DNA of 14,339 nt from Xanthobacteraceae bacterium. Lineage in GTDB: Bacteria; Pseudomonadota; Alphaproteobacteria; Rhizobiales; Xanthobacteraceae. Positions 1-7,770 of this stretch are shown here, in pieces; position 1 is the stretch's first letter; every line of letters begins with the position of its first letter. The stretch spans positions 1 to 14,339 of the forward strand of contig JAIESC010000116.1 in the NCBI GenBank assembly GCA_019746355.1. Reading direction: 5' to 3'. A model generated the notes under the pieces. That model made no database searches. It was not told where the DNA came from and saw only the letters and a list, made by a program, of their open reading frames with translations. The position numbers and the translations under genes are program-made.

Positions 1-75
1 CAGTTCAAGAAGGACGAGTTCCTGGCGACGCCGGTCTACGGCCGCGACTATCCGCCCTGCAAGTTCTGCAACTGA
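1..75 (+). CDS. ABC transporter substrate-binding protein, HAAT family (3' end only)
   Basis: Only the last 24 codons are in the window, read in frame from base 1 to a TGA at 73-75. The visible tail (DEFLATPVYGRDYPP then CKFCN) closely matches the C-terminus of the complete substrate-binding protein encoded at 1852-3099 (DEFLKNPVYSRDYPP then AKNLEN). It is therefore very probably a paralogous periplasmic Leu/Ile/Val-type binding protein (Peripla_BP_6). It precedes livG- and livF-type ATPase genes on the same strand, so it is probably the receptor for that transporter, whose permease genes would lie to the left. The two cysteines in the last five residues are absent from the paralogue. Family assignment rests on this paralogue match only. 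Confidence 0.75.
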   Translation, partial: QFKKDEFLATPVYGRDYPPCKFCN

Positions 76-83
76 TCACACCA

Positions 84-115
84 AATGCCGGGGCTCCATG
101 TGGAGCCCCGGCATT
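84..115 (+). terminator. strong hairpin after SBP gene (attenuator or mRNA-stabilising stem)
   Basis: A perfect 15-bp inverted repeat (84-98 with 101-115, two bases between) starts nine bases after the SBP stop codon. It is GC-rich (aatgccggggctcca as left arm) and is followed by TTCTCC rather than a T-run. A clean rho-independent terminator is therefore less likely than a partial terminator or a 3'-end stabiliser that leaves SBP transcript in excess over the ATPase genes. The same arrangement, with a different hairpin, follows the SBP at 3099. Confidence 0.6.
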
Positions 116-133
116 CTCCGCAACGGGGTCGGC

Positions 134-910
134 ATGACGACAGAGCAAGCAAGCGGACCGGACGGCGCGGTGCCCGTGCTGGAATTGCGCGGCCTGTCGA
201 AGAGCTTCGGCGGCCTCCATGCCGTACGCGACGTCACGTTCAAGATCATGCCCGGCGACCGCAAGGCGATCATCGGCCCGAACGGTGCCGGCAAGACCAC
301 GCTGTTCAACCTGATCACCGGCATCCACCCGTCCTCGTCCGGCCAGGTGCTGCTGTTCGGCAAGGACGTCACCGGCTGGCCGAGCCACCGCCGCACGGCG
401 ATGGGCATGGCGCGCACGTTCCAGATCACCAGCCTGTTCCCTCGCCTCACCGTGCTCGACAACGTGCTGCTGGCGATCAAGGGGCTGAAACCGTCGAAGT
501 TCGTGATGTGGCGGTTTCTCTCCTCCTACAAGGAGGTCTATGACAAGGCGAACCAGCTCCTCGAGCAGGCGGCGTTTCTCGACCGCGCCAACACCGAAGT
601 CCGCTATCTCAGCCACGGCGAGCAGCGGCAGCTTGAGATCGTGCTGGGGCTCGCGAGCGACCCGAACATCCTGCTGCTTGACGAGCCGGCGGCGGGCTTG
701 TCGTCCGGCGAGTCGGTCGAGATGACCAAGTTTCTGATGCGGCTCGATCCCAAGCTCGCGATCCTTTTGATCGAGCACGACATGGACGTGGTATTCGATC
801 TGGCGAGCAGCATTTCCGTGTTGCATTTCGGCCAGATCCTGGAAACCGGCACGCCGAAGCAGATCCAGACGAGCCAGAAGGTCCAGGAAATCTATCTGGG
901 CACCGGCTGA
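134..910 (+). CDS. livG: HAAT-family ABC transporter ATP-binding protein, LivG type (set A)
   Basis: This 258-aa cytoplasmic ATPase should power import by a branched-chain-amino-acid-type ABC transporter. All ABC motifs are visible: Walker A GPNGAGKT (residues 48-55), Q-loop in TFQITSLFP (about 95-103), signature LSHGE (159-163, one change from LSGGE), Walker B ILLLDEP (179-185) and switch His215 in IEHDMD. The ATG at 134 is preferred. It has GGGG five bases upstream and gives a normal N-terminus, whereas the in-frame ATG at 98 lies inside the hairpin at 84-115 and would add 12 unlikely residues. It follows the SBP tail and precedes livF by 46 bases, so it belongs to the same operon. Its substrate is unknown; LivG is a family label, not proof of leucine transport. 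Confidence 0.93.
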   Translation: MTTEQASGPDGAVPVLELRGLSKSFGGLHAVRDVTFKIMPGDRKAIIGPNGAGKTTLFNLITGIHPSSSGQVLLFGKDVTGWPSHRRTAMGMARTFQITSLFPRLTVLDNVLLAIKGLKPSKFVMWRFLSSYKEVYDKANQLLEQAAFLDRANTEVRYLSHGEQRQLEIVLGLASDPNILLLDEPAAGLSSGESVEMTKFLMRLDPKLAILLIEHDMDVVFDLASSISVLHFGQILETGTPKQIQTSQKVQEIYLGTG

Positions 911-911
911 C

Positions 912-958
912 CGGAGCGCGACACACATGGGAGCGCGACACATGGGAGCGCAACATAT
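912..958 (+). repeat. three tandem in-frame Shine-Dalgarno/ATG units before livF
   Basis: Three consecutive copies of a GGAGCGC(G/A)ACA-type unit end in ATG: 912-928 (17 bases, an extra AC), 929-943 and 944-958 (15 bases each, two mismatches between them). Each unit carries GGAG 8-10 bases before its own ATG (927, 942, 957). All three ATGs are in the same frame and open livF, so the array offers three alternative initiation sites. This is a direct sequence observation; any effect on expression is inference. Confidence 0.85.
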
Positions 959-1658
959 GGCGATCCTGGAAGTGCAGGACATCCACACCTACTACGGCGA
1001 CGCCTATGTGCTGCAGGGCCTGTCGCTGACGCTCGAACAGGGCCAGATCCTCGGGCTGCTCGGCCGCAACGGCGTCGGCAAGACCACGCTCGTCAACTCG
1101 ATCTGCGGCTTCGTGCCGCCGCGCCGCGGCAAGATCGTGTTCAAGGGCGGCGACATCACCAACATTCCCTCGTTCGAAACCGTCCGCGGCGGCATGGGTC
1201 TCGTTCCGCAGGGCCGCCGCGTCTTCCCGACGCTCAGCGTCGAGGAAAACCTGATGGTCGCCGAGCGCCATCCGGAGCGGCATGGCTGGAACCTCGAGCG
1301 GGTCTACGACATGTTTCCGCGGCTCAGGGAACGCCGGACGCAGCGGGCGAAGACCTTGTCCGGCGGCGAGCAGCAGATGCTCGCCATCGGCCGCGGGCTG
1401 ATGACCAACCCCGACTGCCTGATCATGGACGAGCCGTCCGAGGGGCTCGCGCCCATCATCATCCAGGGCGTGTGGGAAGCGGTGGCAAAGCTGAAGAAAG
1501 AGGGCATGTCGATCCTGCTGGTCGAGCAGAACGCATCGCTGGCGCTCAAGCTCGTCGATTTCGTCCATGTCATGAGCAAGGGCCAGGTGGTCTATTCGGC
1601 GAAGCCCGAAGAGCTCTGGGCCAACGAGCAGATCAAGCACAGCTATCTCGGGATCTGA
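957..1658 (+). CDS. livF: HAAT-family ABC transporter ATP-binding protein, LivF type (set A)
   Basis: From ATG 957 this is a 233-aa second ATPase of transporter set A, expected to pair with the LivG-type subunit just upstream. Motifs are Walker A GRNGVGKT (36-43), Q-loop region VPQGRRVFP (83-91), signature LSGGE (134-138), Walker B CLIMDEP (154-160) and VEQN (189-192). Gln instead of the switch His at that last site is usual for the LivF family. ATG 957 is favoured because MAILEVQDIHTYYG is the expected family N-terminus. ATGs at 927 and 942 are in frame within the tandem repeat and each has its own GGAG, so extensions of 10 or 5 residues are possible. The downstream 193-base gap probably ends this operon. 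Confidence 0.92.
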   Translation: MAILEVQDIHTYYGDAYVLQGLSLTLEQGQILGLLGRNGVGKTTLVNSICGFVPPRRGKIVFKGGDITNIPSFETVRGGMGLVPQGRRVFPTLSVEENLMVAERHPERHGWNLERVYDMFPRLRERRTQRAKTLSGGEQQMLAIGRGLMTNPDCLIMDEPSEGLAPIIIQGVWEAVAKLKKEGMSILLVEQNASLALKLVDFVHVMSKGQVVYSAKPEELWANEQIKHSYLGI

Positions 1659-1851
1659 CCAAGGCGAGTTTTGCCCAACAATTCGGCTGCTGAAGCCGAT
1701 GGCCGAAAACAAGCCCCTTTGACCACGTCATAGTGTTGTCGCAACGCCTCGCAATCTGATTTGATGGAAGCCGAATAAGCCCCCGCGACGAGGGGTTCGC
1801 AATACCGGCGGTCCTGCACCGGCCGGAGGGAGAAACCAGGGAGAAAGCACG
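1659..1851. other. intergenic region between transporter sets A and B
   Basis: This 193-base gap separates livF of set A from the set B SBP and should contain the set B promoter. I see a weak hairpin (TCGGCT at 1683-1688 with AGCCGA at 1694-1699) without a T-run, and several TTGA-like hexamers (around 1718 and 1760) without a convincing -10 at proper spacing. A good ribosome-binding site, AGGGAG at 1838-1843, sits eight bases before the SBP ATG. No gene is supported here. Confidence 0.5.
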
Positions 1852-3099
1852 ATGTCGATCAATCGACGTACCGCACTCAAGGGCGCGCTCGCCGCAGGCG
1901 TCGCCTCGCAGACCTTCAGGCTACCGGCCGCCGTGGCCCAGGCCGGCCCGATCCGGATCGGCTTTCTCACCGTGAAGACCGGTCCGCTCGCGTCGGGCGG
2001 ATTGCAGATGGAGCAAGGCGTCACGCTGTTCTTCAAGGAACGCGGCAACAAGCTCGGCGACCGCAATGTCGAGCTGCACACCCAGGACACCGGCGGCAAT
2101 CCGGCGCAGGCGCGCACCAAGACGCAGGAATTGGTCGAGCGCCTCAACGTGCATTGCATCATCGGCCCGCTCGCCGCGTTCGAAGCCCTGGCCATCGACG
2201 ACTACATCCGCTCCTCGCAGACGCCGATCCTCACGGTGGCCGGCGCCGAGGACATGACCCAGCGCAAGGCCAACCCGTGGCTGGTGCGTCCGAGCTGCAC
2301 CTCGGCGCAGACCAGTCACCCGCTCGGCGACTATGCGGCGAAGGATCTCAAGGCCAAGCGCATCGCCTGCCTGGGCGACGATTTTGCCTTCGGCCACGAA
2401 TGCGTCGCGGGCTTCCAGCGCGTGTTCGAGGACAACGGCGGCAAGATCGTGCAGAAGCTGTTTACGCCGCTCAACGCGCCCGACTACGGCACCTACATCT
2501 CGCAGCTGAAGCCCAATCTGGATGCCGTGTTCACCGCCCACGCCGGCTCGAACGGGTTCAAGTTCATCAAGCAGCTCCGCGAATACGGCAACAAGACGCA
2601 GATCCTCGGCGGCTTCACGCCGGTGGACGAGTCGCTGCTGCAGCAGATGGGCGACGACGCGCTCGGCGCGATCTCGGGCAACTGGTATTCGGCGCAGCTC
2701 GAGTTCCCGGGCAACAAGAAATTCGTCGAGGGTATCCAGCGTGACTTCAAGGTCGATCCGGGCGTCTACGCGGCCGAAACCTACGTCTGCTGCGAGGTGC
2801 TCGAGCAGGTGATGAAGGACATCGGCGGCAAGTTCGAGGACAAGCAGAGCTTCATGAAGGCGATCCGCGCCGCGAAGGTGCCGAACACCATCCGCGGGCC
2901 GCTCAGCTTCGACGAATATGGCAACGCGGTCGGCAACGCGTATATCCGCAAGGTCGAAAAGAAGGGCGGCAAGTACGTCAACACGGTCATCAAGACCTAC
3001 GCGGATGTCGGCCAGTTCTGGCCGTACAAGGCGGACGAGTTCCTGAAGAACCCCGTCTATTCGCGCGACTATCCGCCGGCAAAGAACCTGGAGAACTAA
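1852..3099 (+). CDS. ABC transporter substrate-binding protein, HAAT family, Tat-type signal (set B)
   Basis: This 415-aa protein is a periplasmic receptor of the Leu/Ile/Val-binding type (Peripla_BP_6, COG0683). The N-terminus has a twin-arginine motif (NRRTALK, Arg5-Arg6), a hydrophobic stretch GALAAGVA and an AQA cleavage site near residue 31. It is therefore probably Tat-exported, as many alphaproteobacterial SBPs of this family are. The mature protein starts PIRIGFLTVKTGPLASGG, the typical first strand and ligand loop, and later has the GFTPVDESLLQQMGD hinge-type segment. The start is fixed by AGGGAG eight bases upstream. It leads the set B operon (livH, livM, livG, livF, amidohydrolase). 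Its ligand cannot be read; the co-transcribed ACMSD-like enzyme suggests an aromatic or related carboxylate rather than leucine. Confidence 0.92.
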   Translation: MSINRRTALKGALAAGVASQTFRLPAAVAQAGPIRIGFLTVKTGPLASGGLQMEQGVTLFFKERGNKLGDRNVELHTQDTGGNPAQARTKTQELVERLNVHCIIGPLAAFEALAIDDYIRSSQTPILTVAGAEDMTQRKANPWLVRPSCTSAQTSHPLGDYAAKDLKAKRIACLGDDFAFGHECVAGFQRVFEDNGGKIVQKLFTPLNAPDYGTYISQLKPNLDAVFTAHAGSNGFKFIKQLREYGNKTQILGGFTPVDESLLQQMGDDALGAISGNWYSAQLEFPGNKKFVEGIQRDFKVDPGVYAAETYVCCEVLEQVMKDIGGKFEDKQSFMKAIRAAKVPNTIRGPLSFDEYGNAVGNAYIRKVEKKGGKYVNTVIKTYADVGQFWPYKADEFLKNPVYSRDYPPAKNLEN

Positions 3100-3112
3100 G
3101 GCAGACCCTCGT

Positions 3113-3160
3113 GTCCCGGACGCGGTGCAGCGCTTTAGCGGTGCACCGCTGATCCGGGAC
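3113..3160 (+). repeat. bulged palindromic hairpin (REP-like) between SBP and livH
   Basis: Three nested stems are visible: GTCCCGGA (3113-3120) with TCCGGGAC (3153-3160), GCGGTGCA (3122-3129) with TGCACCGC (3142-3149), and an inner CGCT (3131-3134) with AGCG (3137-3140). All arms are perfect, and the bulges are one and three bases. It resembles a dispersed intergenic repeat I recall from Bradyrhizobium-type genomes; copy number must be checked. It lies 13 bases after the SBP stop, where it could protect the SBP mRNA and lower permease expression. A GTG at 3125 inside it opens the livH frame but is not a credible start. Confidence 0.75.
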
Positions 3161-3187
3161 CCGGTTTCCTGGCGACGCGCAACATCA

Positions 3188-4054
3188 ATGCAGTGGCAGT
3201 TCTGGATCATCCAGACCTTGAACAGTCTGGCCTTCGGCGGCCTGCTGTTCCTGCTGTCGTCCGGCTTCTCGCTGATCTTCGGGCTGATGCGCATTCCCAA
3301 TCTTGCGCACGGCGCGTTCTTCATGCTCGGCGCCTATTTCGGTTACAGCCTGCTGGTCCGGGGCGGTTATTTCTGGCTGGTGGCGATCGTCGCGGGACTC
3401 GGCGTCGGCATCATCGGCATCGCTCTCGAACGTCTGGTGCTGCGCCGGATCTCGGGCAATGAACAGGGCCAGGTGCTGGTCACGCTCGGCGTCTCCTTCA
3501 TCATCGCCGACATCTGCCTGCTCGCCTGGACCGGCGACCCGATGCCGCTCCCGGCACCGCAGGAGCTGCGCCGGCCGCTGCTGTTTGCCGGATACGCCTT
3601 CCCGACCTATCGCCTGGTCGTGCTCGGCATCGCGCTCGTGGCGGCCGTCATCCTGTATGTCCTGATGGAGCGCACACGCATCGGCGCGATGATCCGCGCC
3701 GGCGTCGACGACATGGAAATGGCGCGCGGCGTCGGCATTCCGGTGTCGCGGCTGTTCACGCTGGTGTTCCTGCTCGGCTCGACGCTTGCCGGGATCGGCG
3801 GCGTGCTGGGCGGTCCGATCCTCAACGCCTACCCCGGACTCGACGCCGACATGCTGCCGCTGGCGCTGATCGTCGTCATCCTCGGCGGCGCGGGCTCGCT
3901 GCTCGGCGCGTTCGTCGGCAGCTTCGTGGTCGGCTTTCTTTACAACTTCGGCATCGCGCTCGCACCCGATCTCGCCTACTTCGTGCTGTTCCTGCCGATG
4001 GTTCTGGTGCTGGTGTTCCTGCCGCAGGGCCTGTTCGGGCGGGTGCAGCTGTGA
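3188..4054 (+). CDS. livH: HAAT-family ABC transporter permease, LivH type (set B)
   Basis: From ATG 3188 this is a 288-aa, very hydrophobic inner-membrane permease that should heterodimerise with the LivM-type protein encoded next. Family hallmarks are GGLLFLLSSGFSLIFGLMRIPNLAHGAFFMLGAY near the N-terminus and the cytoplasmic coupling-helix region RTRIGAMIRAGVDDMEMARGVGI around residues 163-185. The C-terminal LPQGLFGR is also typical. A GTG at 3125 is in frame but would translate the palindromic repeat at 3113-3160, adding 21 charged, non-family residues, so ATG 3188 is chosen although its ribosome-binding site is weak. Its stop overlaps the livM start (GTGA), showing translational coupling. 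Confidence 0.93.
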   Translation: MQWQFWIIQTLNSLAFGGLLFLLSSGFSLIFGLMRIPNLAHGAFFMLGAYFGYSLLVRGGYFWLVAIVAGLGVGIIGIALERLVLRRISGNEQGQVLVTLGVSFIIADICLLAWTGDPMPLPAPQELRRPLLFAGYAFPTYRLVVLGIALVAAVILYVLMERTRIGAMIRAGVDDMEMARGVGIPVSRLFTLVFLLGSTLAGIGGVLGGPILNAYPGLDADMLPLALIVVILGGAGSLLGAFVGSFVVGFLYNFGIALAPDLAYFVLFLPMVLVLVFLPQGLFGRVQL

Positions 4055-5031
4055 GCCGCTGGACCGCACTTTGGCTCGTGCTGGCCGCGGCGATGCTGAT
4101 CGCGGTGCCATGGGTCATCCGCAACGAATTCTACGTCAACATGGCGAGCCAGGTGCTGATCTACGCGCTGTTCGCGCTGTCGATCAACATGATGCTCGGC
4201 TATGGCGGCATGGTCTCGCTCGGCCATGCCGGCTATCTCGGCCTGGCCGGCTATGCCTGCATTTTGCTGGTGGTCAATGGCTTCGATCAGCTCAGCGCCG
4301 CGGTCCTTGCGCTGATCTTCTCGACCGCAATGGCCGGCCTGTTCGGCATGCTGTCGCTGCGCGCGCCGGGGCTCGGCTTCATCATGATCACGCTCGCGCT
4401 TGGCCAGATCGTCTGGGGCGTCGCCTATCGCGCCAACAATCTCACCGGCGGCGACAACGGCATCCGCCTGCCGGCGCGGCCCGCGCCGTTCGGCATCGAC
4501 ATCACCACGGCGCCGCGGTTCTACTGGTTCACGCTGGTGGTGCTCGCCGTCGCGTTCTTCTTCATCTGGCGCTTCTCGCGCTCGCCGTTCGGCGCAAGCC
4601 TGACGGGCGCGCGCGACCAGCCGCGCCGCATGTCGATGCTGGGGCACGACGTCTGGCTGATCCGCTGGCTGACCTTCGTGATGGCGGGCTTCTGGGGCTC
4701 GGTCGCGAGCCTGCTGTTCGTCTATTACAACCTGTTTCTGAGCCCGCACGCGCTCGGCCTGCAGCAGTCGGCCGAAATCCTGCTGATGGCGATCCTCGGC
4801 GGCGCCAGCACGCTGACAGGTCCGATCGTCGGTGCCGCGATCATCACGCTGGTGAAGAACGTGGTGTCGTCCTATGTCGAGCGCTGGAACACGCTGCTCG
4901 GCGCGATCTTCGTGCTGGTGATCGTGTTCATGCCCTACGGGCTCGTGCCCGGCTGCCGTGCGCTGTGGCAAAAATTTTCCGCGCGCGGCAAGCCCGCCGC
5001 GAAGAGCCCCGCTTCGGAGAGCGCCGGATGA
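4051..5031 (+). CDS. livM: HAAT-family ABC transporter permease, LivM type (set B)
   Basis: This 326-aa inner-membrane permease is the partner of LivH. The LivM hallmarks are present: SINMMLGYGGMVSLGHAGYLGLAGY near residues 44-68, NNLTGGDNGIRLP near 130-142, and a coupling region SPFGASLTGARDQPRRMSMLGH around residues 177-198. The C-terminus has a short basic tail rich in Ala, Ser and Pro after the last membrane segment. It starts with GTG at 4051, overlapping the livH stop by four bases (GTGA), with GGGCGGG at 4037-4043 as a likely ribosome-binding site. Its own TGA overlaps the livG ATG (ATGA). A long open frame from 4071 runs through this gene in another phase and should not be taken for a gene. 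Confidence 0.93.
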   Translation: MSRWTALWLVLAAAMLIAVPWVIRNEFYVNMASQVLIYALFALSINMMLGYGGMVSLGHAGYLGLAGYACILLVVNGFDQLSAAVLALIFSTAMAGLFGMLSLRAPGLGFIMITLALGQIVWGVAYRANNLTGGDNGIRLPARPAPFGIDITTAPRFYWFTLVVLAVAFFFIWRFSRSPFGASLTGARDQPRRMSMLGHDVWLIRWLTFVMAGFWGSVASLLFVYYNLFLSPHALGLQQSAEILLMAILGGASTLTGPIVGAAIITLVKNVVSSYVERWNTLLGAIFVLVIVFMPYGLVPGCRALWQKFSARGKPAAKSPASESAG

Positions 5032-5760
5032 CCGAAGCCGCGCTCGAAATTACCGGTCTCAACAAGCGCTTCGGCGGCCTCCCGGCGACCAAAAACGTGT
5101 CGCTCAAGGTTGCGCCCGGCGAGCGCCGCCTGATCATCGGCCCGAATGGCGCCGGCAAGACCACGCTGTTCAACCTGGTCACCGGCGACCTCACCGCGGA
5201 CTCTGGCTCGGTCAGGCTGTTCGGTCAGGAATTGCTCGGCAAGCGGACGCCGGACCGCGTGCATCGCGGGCTCGCCCGCACCTACCAGATCCTGACCCTG
5301 TTCCCGCGCGAGAAGCTCGTGCACAACGTGGTGCTGGCGCTGCTCGGCCTCGACAAGGTCCGCTGGAACCCGTGGGCCGTGCTCACCGGCCACCGGCATC
5401 TCTACGAACAGGCCCGCGAGGCGCTGGCGCAGGTCGGGCTTGCCGACAGCGCCGACCGCGTGGTCGCCGAGACCTCCTATGGCGAGCGGCGGCGGCTGGA
5501 ACTCGCCATGGCGCTGGCGCAGAAGCCCAAGCTGCTGCTGCTCGACGAGCCGCTCGCCGGGCTGTCCCAGGGCGAGCGCCAGACCGTGCGCGAGCTTCTC
5601 GGCAAGATCCCGCGCGACGTCACCATCGTGATGATCGAGCACGACATGGACACGGCGCTCGGCTTCGCCGAACGCATCACGCTGTTGCACTACGGCGAGG
5701 TGATCGTCGAAGGCACCCGCGCCGAAGTGGTGGCCGATCCGCGGACGCGGGAGGTGTACC

Positions 5761-5771
<11 letters not shown>
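5028..5771 (+). CDS. livG: HAAT-family ABC transporter ATP-binding protein, LivG type (set B)
   Basis: This 247-aa ATPase energises transporter set B. Motifs are Walker A GPNGAGKT (38-45), Q-loop in TYQILTLFP (85-93), a diverged signature TSYGE (149-153, where LSGGE is canonical), Walker B LLLLDEP (169-175) and switch His205 in IEHDMD. ATG 5028 is well placed: GGAGAG at 5016-5021 is six bases upstream and the ATG overlaps the livM stop (ATGA). The frame stays open far upstream, to about 4071, but those codons are a shadow of livM. It resembles the set A LivG (FGGL near residue 16, GPNGAGKTTLFNL, IEHDMD), consistent with sets A and B being paralogous. The 3' end overlaps livF by 11 bases. Confidence 0.93.
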
Positions 5772-6501
<730 letters not shown>

Positions 6502-6527
6502 TTTTCAACGACAGGGACTTTGAAGCC

Positions 6528-7592
6528 ATGGCCGACATCTGGAACAAATACGAGACGACCGCGGCGCGCAAACGCGGCACGCCCGGCAAGCAGTCGCGGC
6601 CGAAAAGCATCACCGTCGACATGCACGCCCATGTCGCGATCCCGCGCGCGGGCGAGATCGCAGGACCCCACGTCGACCCGTCCAAGGTCCCGCTCGATCA
6701 TTTCTCCACGCCCGAGACCAAGGCGATCATGGCCAAGCAGGCCGCCAACATCGGCGATCGCATCCGCAACACCGACGCCCGCTTCCGCGTGATGGACGAC
6801 ATGGGCGTCGACGTGCAGCTCATCTCGCCCGGCCCGCCGCAGCTCTACTACACGATCCCGATCGACATCGCGGTCAAGGCCACCCAGGCGCTCAACGACG
6901 GCATCGCCGAATACGTCGGCAAGCACACCGACCGGCTGTGCGCGCTCGGCGGCGTGCCGCTCGCCGATGCCAATGAGGCGGTGAAGGAGCTTGAGCGCTG
7001 CATGAAGGGGCTCAAGTTCAAGGGCGTGGAAATCCTCACCAACGTCGCCGGCAGGGAATTGTCCGACCCTGCGTTTGCGCCGTTCTGGAAAAAGGCCGAG
7101 GAGCTCGGCGCGCTGGTGATGATCCATCCCAACGGCTTCACGGAGGCCGGTCGCCTCAGCCGCTTCTATTTCAACAACGTGATCGGCAATCCGCTCGATA
7201 CCACCGTCGCCCTGCACTACCTGATCTTCGACGGCGTGCTGGAGCGCCACCCCAACCTGAAGATCTTCGCCGTGCACGGCGGCGGCTATCTCGGCGGCTA
7301 TTCCGGCCGCATCGACCACGCCTGGGGCGCGCGCGCGGATGCGCACAGCACCTTGCCGAAGCCGCCGACGCACTATCTGAAGAAGATTTACTTCGACACG
7401 GTGGTGTTCACGCCGATCCAGCTCGAAGCGCTGGTGAAGACCTTCGGCGTGGATCACGTGGTGCTCGGCACCGACTATCCGTTCGACATGGCGGACTTCG
7501 ATCCGATCGAGCACGTGGTGTCGACGGGGTTTGATGCTGCGGCAACGGCGGCGATCTGCGGTGGGAATGCGAAGAAGCTGCTGGGACTGTAG
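6528..7592 (+). CDS. ACMSD/amidohydrolase-2 family metal-dependent hydrolase or decarboxylase
   Basis: This 354-aa cytoplasmic enzyme belongs to the amidohydrolase-2 (COG2159) group, which includes aminocarboxymuconate-semialdehyde, gamma-resorcylate and 5-carboxyvanillate decarboxylases as well as true hydrolases. Expected metal ligands are visible: HxH in DMHAH (His33, His35), His200 in VMIHPNG and Asp316 in GTDYPFDM. His250 in AVHGGGYLGGYSGR fits the conserved catalytic histidine. About 30 residues, many of them basic, precede the first barrel strand, slightly longer than ACMSD itself. The ATG at 6528 has AGGGAC upstream and lies 26 bases after livF, so the enzyme is probably made together with transporter set B and acts on the imported compound or a metabolite of it. 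Non-oxidative decarboxylation of an aromatic acid is my favoured inference; the substrate is unknown. Confidence 0.88.
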   Translation: MADIWNKYETTAARKRGTPGKQSRPKSITVDMHAHVAIPRAGEIAGPHVDPSKVPLDHFSTPETKAIMAKQAANIGDRIRNTDARFRVMDDMGVDVQLISPGPPQLYYTIPIDIAVKATQALNDGIAEYVGKHTDRLCALGGVPLADANEAVKELERCMKGLKFKGVEILTNVAGRELSDPAFAPFWKKAEELGALVMIHPNGFTEAGRLSRFYFNNVIGNPLDTTVALHYLIFDGVLERHPNLKIFAVHGGGYLGGYSGRIDHAWGARADAHSTLPKPPTHYLKKIYFDTVVFTPIQLEALVKTFGVDHVVLGTDYPFDMADFDPIEHVVSTGFDAAATAAICGGNAKKLLGL

Positions 7593-7623
7593 GGCCGGTG
7601 TTGGTTTGCACCACTCTCGCCAC

Positions 7624-7655
7624 GTCATGCCCGGGCTGGACCCGGGCATCCATGA
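7624..7655 (+). repeat. REP-like hairpin unit 1 in convergent intergenic region
   Basis: A 9-bp perfect stem (ATGCCCGGG 7627-7635 with CCCGGGCAT 7641-7649) closes a five-base loop CTGGA and is followed by CCATGA. It resembles a dispersed alphaproteobacterial intergenic repeat I recall from Bradyrhizobium-type genomes. It lies between the converging amidohydrolase and monooxygenase genes, where it may act as a bidirectional transcription stop or mRNA 3' stabiliser. Confidence 0.75.
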
Positions 7656-7700
7656 AGTGGTGCGACGAAGACAATCGCACGAATTAAAGTCGCTGCGGCT

Positions 7701-7735
7701 TGGTCATGGATGGCCGGGTCAAGCCCGGCCATGAC
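7701..7735 (-). repeat. REP-like hairpin unit 2, inverted relative to unit 1
   Basis: This is the same repeat in opposite orientation: stem ATGGCCGGG (7710-7718) with CCCGGCCAT (7724-7732) and loop TCAAG, flanked by the inverted CATGGA/TCATGG edge. Compared with unit 1, one stem base pair is swapped (C-G for G-C) with both sides changed, so pairing is kept. Units 1 and 2 face each other across about 45 bases and can also pair with one another to form a larger cruciform. Confidence 0.75.
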
Positions 7736-7770
7736 GGCGGAGCTTGTGGCCGCCGGTTGAGTGTGAGCCG

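Noticed and set aside
98..133. Upstream ATG for livG of set A
   Set aside because: It lies in the loop of the 84-115 hairpin and adds residues not expected in LivG; ATG 134 is better.
1683..1699. Terminator after livF of set A
   Set aside because: The stem is only six base pairs and no T-run follows.
3125..3187. GTG start extending LivH of set B by 21 residues
   Set aside because: The extension is translated palindromic repeat; the membrane protein fold begins at ATG 3188.
1921..3324. 467-codon minus-strand open frame
   Set aside because: It is opposite the SBP with Tat signal and family motifs; composition is typical of a GC-rich antisense shadow.
7593..7770. Possible CRISPR-like or small-RNA locus in the repeat-bearing gap
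   Set aside because: Only two repeat units, in opposite orientation and self-complementary, with one 45-base interval; this fits REP-like elements.
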